Of a stretch of DNA of 64,000 bases, positions 17,665-26,808 are shown piece after piece (the first letter of the stretch is position 1; every line of letters begins with the position of its first letter). The notes under the pieces were generated by a model, which saw only the letters and a program-made list of their open reading frames with translations, searched no databases and was not told where the DNA came from. Both the position numbers and the translations under genes were made by a program. Location of the stretch: contig NZ_CP100416.1 in assembly GCF_026017845.1 (NCBI RefSeq), positions 8,308,728 to 8,372,727 on the forward strand. Reading direction: 5' to 3'. Source of the stretch: Amycolatopsis mediterranei (GTDB taxonomy: Bacteria; Actinomycetota; Actinomycetes; Mycobacteriales; Pseudonocardiaceae).

Positions 17665-18066
17665 TCAGGATGTGGTGGTGGAGGAGGACCGGTGTTCGCG
17701 GATTTGGCCATGGTGATCCACGACCCAGGTGATCAGGGACGTGACGACGTGGTGGAGGCTGCGCCCCAGGGGGGTGAGGGCGTACTCCACGCGCGGCGGC
17801 ACCTCCGCGTAGGCGGTCCGGGTCACCAAGCCGTCCTGCTGGAGCTGGCGCGCGGTGAGGGTGAGCATCCGCTGGGAGATGCCAGGGGCGTCGCGCTGCA
17901 GCTCCGTGTAGCGCAGGGGACGGGCTTCCAGTGCGGAGATCACCAACATGCTCCATTTGTCGCCGACCCGGTCCAGGATCTGCCGGACGAAATCCATCTG
18001 ATCAGCGGGGATGGCGGCGCACGGCCCCCGGTCCGCAGCGGCATCGGGTCGGTCCGCGGTGTCCAT
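17665..18066 (-). CDS. HxlR family transcriptional regulator
   Basis: 133 residues from ATG 18066 (GGAAGGG 10 bp upstream; an ATG three codons earlier is too close to it). The winged HTH is clear: FVRQILDRVGDKWSMLVISA, LRYTELQRDAPGISQRMLTL, RQLQQDGLVTRTAYAEVPPR, VEYALTPLG. One cysteine near the N-terminus (GPCAAI) may respond to thiol or electrophile stress, as in some HxlR proteins. It is divergent from the DsbA-like gene and probably represses it. Confidence 0.9.
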   Translation of the reverse strand: MDTADRPDAAADRGPCAAIPADQMDFVRQILDRVGDKWSMLVISALEARPLRYTELQRDAPGISQRMLTLTARQLQQDGLVTRTAYAEVPPRVEYALTPLGRSLHHVVTSLITWVVDHHGQIREHRSSSTTTS

Positions 18067-18171
18067 GGCGCACATTCCCTTCCGGCACGGACATCAATGT
18101 GCCTTTTGTACAGCCTTCAATACTGGTCCATCATGGCGCTACGCACAAACCGTAGGAATTGGAGGTGCATG

Positions 18172-18897
18172 ATGAGGGTCGAGATCTGGTCCGAGATCAC
18201 CTGCCCCTGGTGCGGCCTGGGCAGCCACCGCGTGGACCGCGCCGTGCGGCGGTTCGAGCACGGCGACGAGGTGGACGTGACCCACCGCTCGTTTCCGCTG
18301 AGTGACCGTTACCCGGTCGGCAGCATCGTCAGTGTGCGCGAAGCCACGCTGCGCAACTACGGCTTGGCCGGCGCCCGCCTGGAGGCGACGACCGGCAAGA
18401 TCGAGGCGATGGCCGAACAGGAAGGCCTGAGCCCCTATCGGGTGCTGGACAACCAGGTCGGCAACACCCGGCTGGCCCACGAGTTCCTTGCCCACGCCTC
18501 AGCCGAAGGCAAAAACCGCCTCGCGTGGGACACGATCTTCCGGGCCTACTTCGGGGCGGCCCGGCCCATCTTCGGCCTCGACGAACTGCTCGATCTCGGC
18601 GAGGAGATCGGTCTGGAGCGCGAAGAGACCCGGCGCGTGCTCACCGAGGGCCGTTTCCGGCAGCAGGTCCAGGACGAGCTGGAACTGGGGCAGCATCTCG
18701 GTGCCACCGGCGCGCCGTTCATCGTGGTCGAAGGCCGGTACGCCGTTGCCGGAGCGCAGGACACCGACACCGTGCTCGGCATCCTGCGCCAGGTCTGGCA
18801 TGCCACCCACCCCACCGTTGTCATCACCGAGAGCGACGCGGCGATTTGCGGCCCGGACGGCTGCGCGGTTCCCGCCGGCCACGCCGCCCACGCCTGA
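18172..18897 (+). CDS. DsbA/FrnE-family thioredoxin-fold oxidoreductase
   Basis: 241 residues. The start at the second of two adjacent ATGs (18172) gives the better spacing from GGAGG. Cys11-Pro-Trp-Cys14 is the redox-active motif at the start of a thioredoxin fold, with the helical insertion (residues 80-170) and the cis-Pro segment GATGAPFIVVEG of FrnE-like proteins. Two more cysteines lie near the end (CGPDGC). No signal peptide, so it acts in the cytoplasm, in disulfide handling or stress protection. Divergent HxlR gene is the likely regulator. Confidence 0.9.
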   Translation: MRVEIWSEITCPWCGLGSHRVDRAVRRFEHGDEVDVTHRSFPLSDRYPVGSIVSVREATLRNYGLAGARLEATTGKIEAMAEQEGLSPYRVLDNQVGNTRLAHEFLAHASAEGKNRLAWDTIFRAYFGAARPIFGLDELLDLGEEIGLEREETRRVLTEGRFRQQVQDELELGQHLGATGAPFIVVEGRYAVAGAQDTDTVLGILRQVWHATHPTVVITESDAAICGPDGCAVPAGHAAHA

Positions 18898-19110
18898 TCC
18901 ACACGCCTGCCGGGCATTTGATCTCCGCATTTCCCGGCTCGGTGATGGCGCTGGCCGCGGTCACCCACGCCCGCCGTGGGAAACCCGGCGCGATCGCCTT
19001 CAACGAGGTCCTGCTGACCCTGACCGCCCAGGTGGTCCGGGGGACGCTTCCGGCCCTACAGCTCCTGACCTCCTACCGCTTCTGACCCTCACCGCAAGGA
19101 ACCATCTCTG

Positions 19111-19749
19111 ATGCGTGTCACCGTCTTCGGCGCCACCGGCGGCATCGGCCGCCTCGTCGTCCGCCAGCTCCTGGACGACGGCCACCAGGTCACCGCCCTG
19201 GTCCGCACCCCCGCCAAGCTCGCCCTCACCCACCCCGACCTCACGGTCGTCACCGGACAGCTGTCCGACCGCGACGCCGTCCTCCAGGCCCTCAGCGGTG
19301 CGGACGCGGTGATCAGCGCGCTCGGCCCGTCCCTGAAACGGTCCGCGACTGGCACCGCGGTGACCAACGGGACCCGCACCATCGTGCAGGCCATGAAGGC
19401 CCAGAAGGTGACCCGGTTCATCGGCCTGGCCACGCCTTCGTTGGCCGACCCGCAGGACAAGCCGCACTGGAAGCACAAGGTGCTACCGGTCATGGCCGGG
19501 CTGATGTTCCCCAACGCCCTGGCCGAGCTGAAGGGCATGACCGAGGCCGTAACCGGCTCTGGTCTCGACTACACCATCGCCCGGATCTCCAATCCGACGA
19601 ACAAGCCCGCCACCGGCCGCGTCCGCTCCGGGTTCCTCGGCCACGACCGGGTCGGTTCCGCCATGAGCCGCGCCGACATCGCCGCGTTCCTCGTTTCCCA
19701 GCTCACCGACACCCGCTACCGGCGGGCCATGCCCGCCATCAGCAACTGA
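19111..19749 (+). CDS. NAD(P)H-binding protein, atypical SDR (NmrA/YwnB-like)
   Basis: 212 residues beginning MRVTVFGATGGIGRLVVRQL, the GxxGxxG dinucleotide motif of atypical SDRs, followed by ALVRTPAKL, DAVISALGP and RFIGLATPS. It lacks the canonical YxxxK pair, so it may act as a flavin/quinone reductase or redox sensor rather than a classical dehydrogenase. It lies 213 bp after the DsbA-like gene; the space between holds a short open stretch (about 18920-19085, ALAAVTHARRGKPG) that I cannot assign. Confidence 0.88.
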   Translation: MRVTVFGATGGIGRLVVRQLLDDGHQVTALVRTPAKLALTHPDLTVVTGQLSDRDAVLQALSGADAVISALGPSLKRSATGTAVTNGTRTIVQAMKAQKVTRFIGLATPSLADPQDKPHWKHKVLPVMAGLMFPNALAELKGMTEAVTGSGLDYTIARISNPTNKPATGRVRSGFLGHDRVGSAMSRADIAAFLVSQLTDTRYRRAMPAISN

Positions 19750-19948
19750 TGCCGAGGACCCGGCCAAGACCGTCGAACTCGGCGTCTGCTCCTGTCGGTA
19801 ACACCCACGCCTGCCCGACGGCCGCCGCGGCCCACCGCCCAGGCCATCCGTGACGTACCGGAGACCATCGGGCTCACCGCCGCCGCGGCCGCCACTCAGC
19901 GAGAGTTCTCCCGCCTTTCCATTCGGAAAAACCGGCTCACTGCCGGGG

Positions 19949-21490
19949 TCAATTTCCGGCCGCTGCGGTGAGTTCGAGTTCCAGAAGAAGCCGTTGCGCC
20001 GGGTCGGTGAGGTCGAGATCGAACAGCTCCTGCGCACGGCGCAGACGCTGACGCAGCGTGTTCTGGTGGATGTGCAGTTCCGCGCTCGCGGCCACGACAT
20101 CGCCGAAGTGCCGTAGATAACCACGCAAGGTGGCGACGAACTCACTGCTGTGCTTCCGGTCGTAGCCCAGGATGCGCTCACCGATACCGATGCGAAGGAG
20201 CGCGTCGCCGCGAATCGTGTTCACCAGCCGCTTGTGGACGATCGGAGCTCGCAACTGCTCGGTCGTGTAGTGGCTGGGAGCCTCGCCCGAGTCGCGAACA
20301 TGATCCAGGGCCGTGTCGACGTCATGGCGCTCACCTCGCAACTCGGCCACGGCTTGCACCTGTCTGCTGCTGACCACAGTGATCTCCGAACGCAGGGTGT
20401 GCTCGACCCGGTCGCGGAGGTGGGCGACGAGCGCGGGCACGGGAATGGAGCCCGCGGGCGCAGCGGGGAGCAGCGCGTAGATCCGGTTGTTGCTCAGCGC
20501 GAGCGCGGGCTGGTGGCCGAGCGCACGACCGTCGAGTCCGAAGAGGTCCAGCACGCGCAGCAAGTTCGCTCCGTGTATCTCGCCCGGTCCGGGTACGTCG
20601 GCGCCGAGGAGGACCGCGGGCAGGCGCAGGTCGGGACCTTCGTCGCCGGGGTGGTCGAGAGCGGCCCGGAAGGCGAGGTTCCGGCTTTCCTGGTCGGCAT
20701 CGAGATGGCGGCGCAACGCGAGCATGTGCAGCGCCGCGAGCCGCGCCCCCTGGTGCAGGGTGGCCGCGCACTCCGGGATCGGGCCGGGAAAGGCCACCCA
20801 GAGCGACCCGAGGACCTCCTCCCCCGCCCTGATCACCACGGCCAGCCGAGGCAAGTCGCCTTCGCGCTGCCTGCGGACCACCGAGTCGCTGCGCCAGACC
20901 TCACCGGAAAGGTGATCCGGCAATGCCTCCTCCGGTACCCGGCGGCCGAGGATGCCGCGGCGGCGGGTCTCGTCGATGGGCTGGTCCGGAAGGTTGGAGT
21001 AGGCCACGATCGCCTGGCCGGTGTCCATGATCGCGACCGCTCCGCCAACGGCACCCGCCACCGAGTTGGCCAAGGAGAAAAGGTCACCGCCCGACGTCGC
21101 GCCTTCTGCGTCCCCGCCGGATCGAGTGGCGAGCACGGCCGAGGCCAGCCGTTGGATGCGGCTCCACGGCACCCGCTCGTCGATCGACACGACGGTCACG
21201 CCCGCCGCCCGGGCACGGTCGAGGAACGCCACGGGCAGTTCCCGGGACGATTTCACGGCCAGCACTCCGCCGGATTCGGCCGCGGCCCGAAGTGCGCTCT
21301 CGGTGTCATCCCGAGCACCGACATCGAGCCCCACACCCAGCAAGAGCTGCCCCGGGCCGTAGCCCTCACCGGCCTGCGGGTCCAGCAGCTCGACTCCGCG
21401 CACCGCTTGCGCGGCATCACCGTCGATCGACACACGGACGACGTCGTGGCGCAGAGCGCCCACGAGGTCGGCCAGCGAAACACCGCTCAT
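19949..21490 (-). CDS. PucR-family transcriptional regulator
   Basis: 513 residues from ATG 21490. The N-terminal PucR domain (about 1-120; MSGVSLADLVGALRHDVVRV, GVLAVKSSRELP, RAAGVTVVSIDERVPW) is the family's purine-catabolism-type sensor. A GAF-like middle follows (VAIMDTGQAIVAYSN, VIRAGEEVLGSLWVAFPG) and the C-terminal HTH_30 (FGDVVAASAELHIHQNTLRQ RLRRAQELF). It is divergent from the aldolase-transporter-hydrolase operon across 140 bp and most likely controls it. Confidence 0.92.
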   Translation of the reverse strand: MSGVSLADLVGALRHDVVRVSIDGDAAQAVRGVELLDPQAGEGYGPGQLLLGVGLDVGARDDTESALRAAAESGGVLAVKSSRELPVAFLDRARAAGVTVVSIDERVPWSRIQRLASAVLATRSGGDAEGATSGGDLFSLANSVAGAVGGAVAIMDTGQAIVAYSNLPDQPIDETRRRGILGRRVPEEALPDHLSGEVWRSDSVVRRQREGDLPRLAVVIRAGEEVLGSLWVAFPGPIPECAATLHQGARLAALHMLALRRHLDADQESRNLAFRAALDHPGDEGPDLRLPAVLLGADVPGPGEIHGANLLRVLDLFGLDGRALGHQPALALSNNRIYALLPAAPAGSIPVPALVAHLRDRVEHTLRSEITVVSSRQVQAVAELRGERHDVDTALDHVRDSGEAPSHYTTEQLRAPIVHKRLVNTIRGDALLRIGIGERILGYDRKHSSEFVATLRGYLRHFGDVVAASAELHIHQNTLRQRLRRAQELFDLDLTDPAQRLLLELELTAAAGN

Positions 21491-21630
21491 GATCTTCAGC
21501 GTCCTCGCGGCATGGGAAGGGATATGTCGAATCCAACACTAACCGGGCGCGCGTTGTGTGGGCGGTGACGTTGTTCCCCGCTGTCACCCAGATGCATCCT
21601 GCTCTTTCCCGAACAACCGAGGAGGCAGTC

Positions 21631-22401
21631 ATGACCGCCGTCCATGCCGGGGCGAGGCCCGCGTCCATGACGGAGGCGGAGTGGGACGCCCGGGTCGAAC
21701 TCGCTGCGTGCTACCGGATCTTCGACCATCTGGGCTGGGTGGAGATGGTCTTCAACCACATCACCGTGCGCGTCCCGGGCGAGGACGGGCACCTGCTGAT
21801 CAACCCGTTCGGACTGATGTACGACGAGGTGACCGCCTCGAACCTGGTGAAGATCGACCTCGACGGCAACATCCTGTCCGAGTCGAACTGGCCGATCAAC
21901 GAGGCCGGGCTGCTGATCCACTCCGTCATCCATGCCAACCGCCCCGACGCGCACTGCGTCATGCACACCCACACCACCGCGGGCACCGGGGTGGCGTGCC
22001 TGCGCGACGGACTGGACCCGGACAACTTCTACTCCGCCCAACTGCACGACATGGTCGCCTACCACGATTTCGAGGGGATCACCGTCGATCCCGAGGAGAA
22101 GCCCCGGCTGGTCGCCGACCTCGGCAGCCGCGACCTGATGATCCTGCGCAACCACGGCCTGCTCGCGCTCGGCTCGACCGTTCCGGCCGCCTTCGCCACG
22201 TTGTGGACCCTGCAGCGGGCCTGTGAAATCCAGCTCGCCGCCCAGTCGGGCGGCCGCCCTCTGACCCCGGTCACCGAGGAGGCCGCCATGCGGTCGACGC
22301 GGGAGTCCTTCCAGCTGGGTGACCGCACCGAGGCCGGCCGGAGCCTGTTCGACGCAATGCGCCGGAGGATCGACCGGATCGACCCCACCTACGCCCGCTG
22401 A
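21631..22401 (+). CDS. Class II aldolase/adducin family protein
   Basis: 256 residues from ATG 21631 after GAGGAGG. The fold markers are NHITVRVPG and LLINPFGLMYDEV (phosphate/substrate loop), with metal-ligand histidines in MHTHTTAG and RNHGLLALG. Family members are zinc-dependent aldolases (fuculose/ribulose phosphate) or, without sugar-phosphate binding, decarboxylase- or oxygenase-like enzymes such as those acting on keto acids. Leads an operon with an MHS transporter and a metallo-beta-lactamase-fold protein. Exact reaction unknown. Confidence 0.9.
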   Translation: MTAVHAGARPASMTEAEWDARVELAACYRIFDHLGWVEMVFNHITVRVPGEDGHLLINPFGLMYDEVTASNLVKIDLDGNILSESNWPINEAGLLIHSVIHANRPDAHCVMHTHTTAGTGVACLRDGLDPDNFYSAQLHDMVAYHDFEGITVDPEEKPRLVADLGSRDLMILRNHGLLALGSTVPAAFATLWTLQRACEIQLAAQSGGRPLTPVTEEAAMRSTRESFQLGDRTEAGRSLFDAMRRRIDRIDPTYAR

Positions 22402-22453
22402 CAACCCCCTTTCGGTTCGCCGGTTCAACGACGACCTGACGATCGGACCGCAC

Positions 22454-23785
22454 ATGCCCCGTCCCGCCACGCCCGCCCGCAAGGAGCACCGCAGGGTCGC
22501 CCTTGCCGCCATGGCCGGTACCACCATCGAGTGGTACGACTTCTTCATCTACGCGCTCTGCGCCGGGCTCGTCTTCGACAGCCAGTTCTTCGCCGGGCTC
22601 GGCGGCAACGCCCTGCTCATCTCGTTCGCCACGATCGGGATCAGCTTCTTCTTCCGGCCGGTCGGGGCTGCGCTCGTCGGGCACCTCGGCGACCGGATCG
22701 GCCGGCGCCGCACCCTCATCTTCACGCTGCTGCTCATGGGGATTTCAACGACGTTGATCGGCGTGATCCCGCCTGCGAGCGCCATCGGGGACACCGCGCC
22801 GGTGCTGCTGATCCTCCTGCGCATCCTGCAGGGTCTCTCGGCGGGCGGCGAGTGGGGCGGCGCCGCGCTGCTCGCCGTCGAGCACGCGCCCGCTGGGCGA
22901 AGCGGACTGTTCGGCGCCTACCCGCAACTCGGGGCCCCTGCGGGGCTGCTGCTCTCCAACGGTGTGCTGGCCGTGGTCACCGCCATGACGACGCAACAGC
23001 AGTTCCTCGCTTGGGGCTGGCGGATCCCGTTCCTGATCAGCGTCGTCCTGATCGCGGTCGGACTAATCATCCGCCGCAAGGTGTCCGAAAGCCCGGTGTT
23101 CCAGAAGCTCCAGCAGACCGGCAGCAGGGCCAAGACACCCCTGCTGACCGTGGTCAAGCACCACTGGCCGTTGGTGCTCGGCGGCGCCTTGCTCTTCGCC
23201 GCGAACAACGCCGCCGGCTACATGACAACGGGCGGGTACGTGCAGACATACGCCGTGAATAGCTTGCACATGTCCAAGTCGGTGATCCTGTCCGCCGTCA
23301 TGGTGGCCGCGGTGGCGTGGCTGACCAGCACGCTGTTCGCCGGGTGGCTGTCCGACCGGGTCGGCCGGCTCAAGGTCTATCGCGTCGGCTTCGTTCTGCA
23401 GCTGGTCTGGATGTTCCCGTTCTTCGCGCTGCTCAACACCGCGAACCTCGGGCTCGTCGTCGTGGCCCTGCTCGTCTACAGCATCGCGCTCGGACTGACC
23501 TACGGTCCTCAGGCGGCGCTCTACTCCGAGATGTTCCCTGCCGCAATCCGCTACAGCGGGGCCGCTCTGGCCTACGCCATCGGGGCCGTGCTCGGCGGGG
23601 CGTTCGCTCCGATGATCGCGCAAGCCCTGCAGTCCGGCACCGGAACCGTCTACTCCGTGGGCGTCTACCTCGCCGCGCTCACGGTGGTGGGCCTCGTGGT
23701 CACGTTCGTCCTGAAAGGACGATCGACCACTCCGCTACCCACGCAGGGCGAGACCAGCACAATCGCCACAGGGAGTGCGTCATGA
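22454..23785 (+). CDS. MFS transporter, metabolite:H+ symporter (MHS/KgtP-ShiA type)
   Basis: 443 residues from ATG 22454. The N-terminus GTTIEWYDFFIYALCAGLVF is the family signature shared with alpha-ketoglutarate, shikimate and proline/betaine symporters; HLGDRIGRRRTL is motif A and GLSAGGEWGGAALLAVEHAP matches the fourth helix. It imports an organic acid with protons. It lies 52 bp after the aldolase gene and overlaps the next gene by ATGA. An earlier in-frame ATG (22319) lies within the aldolase gene and lacks support. Confidence 0.93.
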   Translation: MPRPATPARKEHRRVALAAMAGTTIEWYDFFIYALCAGLVFDSQFFAGLGGNALLISFATIGISFFFRPVGAALVGHLGDRIGRRRTLIFTLLLMGISTTLIGVIPPASAIGDTAPVLLILLRILQGLSAGGEWGGAALLAVEHAPAGRSGLFGAYPQLGAPAGLLLSNGVLAVVTAMTTQQQFLAWGWRIPFLISVVLIAVGLIIRRKVSESPVFQKLQQTGSRAKTPLLTVVKHHWPLVLGGALLFAANNAAGYMTTGGYVQTYAVNSLHMSKSVILSAVMVAAVAWLTSTLFAGWLSDRVGRLKVYRVGFVLQLVWMFPFFALLNTANLGLVVVALLVYSIALGLTYGPQAALYSEMFPAAIRYSGAALAYAIGAVLGGAFAPMIAQALQSGTGTVYSVGVYLAALTVVGLVVTFVLKGRSTTPLPTQGETSTIATGSAS

Positions 23786-24768
23786 CGAACTCACCCATGT
23801 CCCGTCGGAAGTTCGCTCAGCTGGCCGCCATGGCCGGGGCCGGCACACTTCTGCTGCCGGGCACCGCAACCGCCGAGAACGGGCGCACTGCCCAGTACTA
23901 TTACGACCACGCCTACCGACTCGCCGGTGACGATCCCGTGTTGCTGGACATCATCGCCGCGCTGACCCCGGGATTCACCGTCCCGCGGCCGACCGCTCCC
24001 GCCCCGATGAAGATCTTCGACAACCTCGCCGTACTCGGAGTCGGCTGGGTGTCCGCCGTGGCCGTGCTCACCAGCGACGGCATCATCCTCATCGACGCAC
24101 TCACCTCGACGGCCGACGCCGAAACCGTCATCGTCCCCGGCCTGCGCTCGCTGGGCGCCGATCCGGCAACCGTCAAGTACGTGGTGGTGACGCACGGCCA
24201 CGGCGACCACTTCGGCGGCGCCCAGTACTTCGCCGACAACTACGGCGCACGTGTCCTGGCGGCGCCGGCCGACTGGGACCACATGGAAGACGCCGGCCAG
24301 CCCGGCAGGCCCGTCCGCGATCTGGACATCAGCGACGGGCAACGGCTCACCCTCGGCGATACCACGCTGACCCTGCACCACACACCTGGGCACACCCCCG
24401 GCACCGTCTCGCCGGTCATCCCGCTCAGGGCCAACGGGCGACGGCACACCGGGATGCTCTGGGGCGGCACGAAACCGCCCGCCGACATCGCCACGTTGGA
24501 GACTTATCTCTCGTCGGTGGAGAAATTTCGCTTCCGTCTGCGGCAGGCCCGCGTCGACGTCGAGCTGTCGAACCACCCCTTCTGCGACCACGGGCTGGAA
24601 CGCATGCAGCAGATGTTGGACAGCCCCCGCGCCACCAATCCGTTCATCCTCGGAACAGACGGTACGCAACGCTTCATGAACGTCATGGACGCGATGGTGC
24701 ACGGCCTCATCCTCGATGCCGGCACTACCCCGGCGACGACATCCCTTATCGGCCACCGTTGCTGCTGA
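23782..24768 (+). CDS. Metallo-beta-lactamase-fold hydrolase with Tat signal
   Basis: 328 residues. The Tat signal SRRKFAQLAAMAGAGTLLL with AxA cleavage near residue 30 directs folded export. The catalytic metal motif HGHGDH is at about 138-143, with a further His in HHTPGHTPG and late HPFCDHG. The overall layout (export plus B3-like motif) resembles secreted lactonase/B3-type hydrolases. Working after export, it may open a lactone or ester whose product the co-encoded MHS carrier imports. Start overlaps the transporter stop (ATGA). After its stop, 24769-24886 holds nothing recognisable. Confidence 0.9.
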   Translation: MTNSPMSRRKFAQLAAMAGAGTLLLPGTATAENGRTAQYYYDHAYRLAGDDPVLLDIIAALTPGFTVPRPTAPAPMKIFDNLAVLGVGWVSAVAVLTSDGIILIDALTSTADAETVIVPGLRSLGADPATVKYVVVTHGHGDHFGGAQYFADNYGARVLAAPADWDHMEDAGQPGRPVRDLDISDGQRLTLGDTTLTLHHTPGHTPGTVSPVIPLRANGRRHTGMLWGGTKPPADIATLETYLSSVEKFRFRLRQARVDVELSNHPFCDHGLERMQQMLDSPRATNPFILGTDGTQRFMNVMDAMVHGLILDAGTTPATTSLIGHRCC

Positions 24769-24886
24769 GCCGCCGGCGGGCCGGATTCACCGTTCCGCAG
24801 GTTCGGCGCAGATCCGCGGAAGCACTTCGGCACCAAGGAGCCCGATGCCGCGAAGCCTCCGGCCGTCATGCGCCATCCACAAAGGG

Positions 24887-25762
24887 CTATACGCCGTCCA
24901 GGCTCCGGATGCGGATGTTCCGCCAGCGGCAGGCGGCACCTCGTCCCCACCGGGCGTCGCCGAACACGGCGTCGTTGTCGTGCACCTCCAGGGCGATGTG
25001 CCCCCGCGGACCGAGCAGGCGCAGGACCGCATCCGGGTCGTAGTCGGGAGACCGCAGGGTCGCGGTGTCGAGTTCGGCGATCTTGAGGCCGTTGACCCAG
25101 GTGGTGATCACGGGAAGCGCCCCGGCGGCGCGGATGCGGATCTCGTTCCAGTCCGCCAACCTCCACACGCGGAGGAAGTCGTCGACCACGGCCGCGTACC
25201 GCAGCCGGGCGATTTTCTCAGGGGTGACCGGTTCGGCGCTCGTATCCGGGTCGTCGGCTTCGAGGCCGATGACGGTCCCATCGGCGTCGCGGCGGGATCT
25301 GATGGCGAAGGGCACCGCGGAGAAACTCGCCAGGCCGTTGCCGAAAAATCCGCCGATCCCGCCGGATTCTCGGTGGTCGAGCAGCACCTGGAACCCTTCC
25401 CAGCTGTCCCGCTGCCGCCGGATCATGATTCCGGTGTCGGCGGGCCAGTCGGGTTTGGCCTCCAGCGCCAGCTCGAAATCCCCGAAAGTGTCGTCTGTGA
25501 CGAGGTAGCCGCCGTAGCCGCTGCCGGGCGCTTCCTGACGTCCGACGATGGCGCCGTCCTCGACCGTCCACACGGCGGGGTGTTTTTCCGGTTCGCGTGG
25601 CGGCGCGATCCCCTGCCGGGCAAGGAGTTCGTGGACATGCGGTCCGCCGGGATACACCGCCCCGTACACCCGCGGCGCGGGATGCCACCCCTCGAGGGTG
25701 ACACCGTCGAACAGCGGGGTGTAGCCGTCTTCGTCAAAGCGATCGATCGTCGGCTCGGTCAA
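24887..25762 (-). CDS. DUF1080 (3-keto-disaccharide hydrolase-type) protein
   Basis: 291 residues from TTG 25762 (GGAGG 10 bp upstream; no nearer ATG). A jelly-roll lectin/glucanase-like fold is indicated by FDGVTLEGWHP, WTVEDGAIVGRQEAPGSGYG, YLVTDDTFGDFELALEAKPD, DTGIMIR, WNEIRIRA, TTWVNGLKIAELD and a C-terminal GHIALEVHDN...WRNIRIR. The family includes enzymes that cleave 3-keto-glycosides. No signal peptide, so cytoplasmic here. Last gene of the operon that also encodes a Gfo/Idh/MocA dehydrogenase and two TIM-barrel isomerase-like proteins, which fits 3-keto-sugar chemistry. Confidence 0.85.
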   Translation of the reverse strand: MTEPTIDRFDEDGYTPLFDGVTLEGWHPAPRVYGAVYPGGPHVHELLARQGIAPPREPEKHPAVWTVEDGAIVGRQEAPGSGYGGYLVTDDTFGDFELALEAKPDWPADTGIMIRRQRDSWEGFQVLLDHRESGGIGGFFGNGLASFSAVPFAIRSRRDADGTVIGLEADDPDTSAEPVTPEKIARLRYAAVVDDFLRVWRLADWNEIRIRAAGALPVITTWVNGLKIAELDTATLRSPDYDPDAVLRLLGPRGHIALEVHDNDAVFGDARWGRGAACRWRNIRIRSLDGV

Positions 25763-25791
25763 TTCGTTTCGTCCTCCAGTCGCGACGGCGC

Positions 25792-26808
25792 TCACTGATT
25801 CGAGAAGGCGGCATCGAAGACCGCGTCGGGGAGTTTCCACAACAGGGAGCGGATGTAGGTCACGGCCTCGGCGGCGCCGTGGAGGCGGTCCATGCCCGCG
25901 TCTTCCCATTCGATCGAGATGGGGCCGCGGTAGCCGATCGAGGCGAGGGCGCGGAAGGCGTCCTCCCAGGGGATGTCGCCGTGCCCGGTGGAGACGAAGT
26001 CCCAGCCGCGACGCGGGTCGCCCCACGGCAGGTGCGAGCCGAGGATGCCCTGGCGGCCACTCGACTTGCGGATGCGGGTGTCCTTGCAGTCCACGTGGTA
26101 GATGCGGTCGGCGAAGTCGGTGATGAAAGCGACCGTGTCGACGCCTTGCCACGCCATGTGCGAGGGATCCCAGTTGAAACCGAAGGCCTCCCGGTGGCCG
26201 ATCGCCTCCAGGGTGCGCACGCTCGTCCAGTAGTCGTAGGCGATTTCGCCGGGATGGACCTCGTGGGCGAAGCGCACGCCCTCGTCGTCGAAGACGTCGA
26301 GGATGGGGTTCCAACGATGCGCGAAGTCCTCGTAGCCGGCGTCGATCACGGCGCCGGGCACGGGTGGGAACATCGCCGCGTACGGCCAGATCTTCGAGCC
26401 GGTGAAGCCCACGACGGTGTCCACGCCGAGCTTGCGGGCCACGCGCGCGGCCCGTTTCATGTCCTCGCCGGCGCGCCGGCGCACGCCCTCCCCGTCGCCG
26501 TCGCCCCACACGTGGTCGCGCAGGATGCCCCGGTGGCGGAAGTCGATCGGGTCGTCGCACACGGCCTGGCCGGTGAGGTGGTTGGAGATCGCCCACACCT
26601 TGAGGCCGTGCTTATCGAGGATGTCCAGCCGGGACCGCACATAGGCCTCGTCCTCGTCGGCGCGCGCGAGGTCGAGGTGGTCACCGCTGGCGGCGATCTC
26701 CAGGCCGTCGTATCCCCACTCGGCGGCGCGCTGGGCGAGCTCCTCGAAGGGCATGTCGGCCCATTGGCCGGTGAAGAGGGTCACGGATCGGCGTGCTTGC
26801 CCGGTCAT
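25792..26808 (-). CDS. Sugar phosphate isomerase/epimerase-like TIM barrel protein (1)
   Basis: 338 residues from ATG 26808, overlapping the previous stop (ATGA). Xylose-isomerase-like AP endonuclease fold: LFTGQWADMPFEELAQRAAE, GYDGLEIAASGDHLD, HEVHPGEIAYD, FNWDPSHMAWQG (metal-binding His/Asp), IYHVDCKDTRI and PISIEWEDAGMD (late metal-binding Glu). Members isomerise or epimerise sugars, and related subunits cleave 3-keto C- or O-glycosides by beta-elimination. Strict coupling with a second TIM-barrel gene suggests sequential steps or a heteromer. Confidence 0.9.
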   Translation of the reverse strand: MTGQARRSVTLFTGQWADMPFEELAQRAAEWGYDGLEIAASGDHLDLARADEDEAYVRSRLDILDKHGLKVWAISNHLTGQAVCDDPIDFRHRGILRDHVWGDGDGEGVRRRAGEDMKRAARVARKLGVDTVVGFTGSKIWPYAAMFPPVPGAVIDAGYEDFAHRWNPILDVFDDEGVRFAHEVHPGEIAYDYWTSVRTLEAIGHREAFGFNWDPSHMAWQGVDTVAFITDFADRIYHVDCKDTRIRKSSGRQGILGSHLPWGDPRRGWDFVSTGHGDIPWEDAFRALASIGYRGPISIEWEDAGMDRLHGAAEAVTYIRSLLWKLPDAVFDAAFSNQ

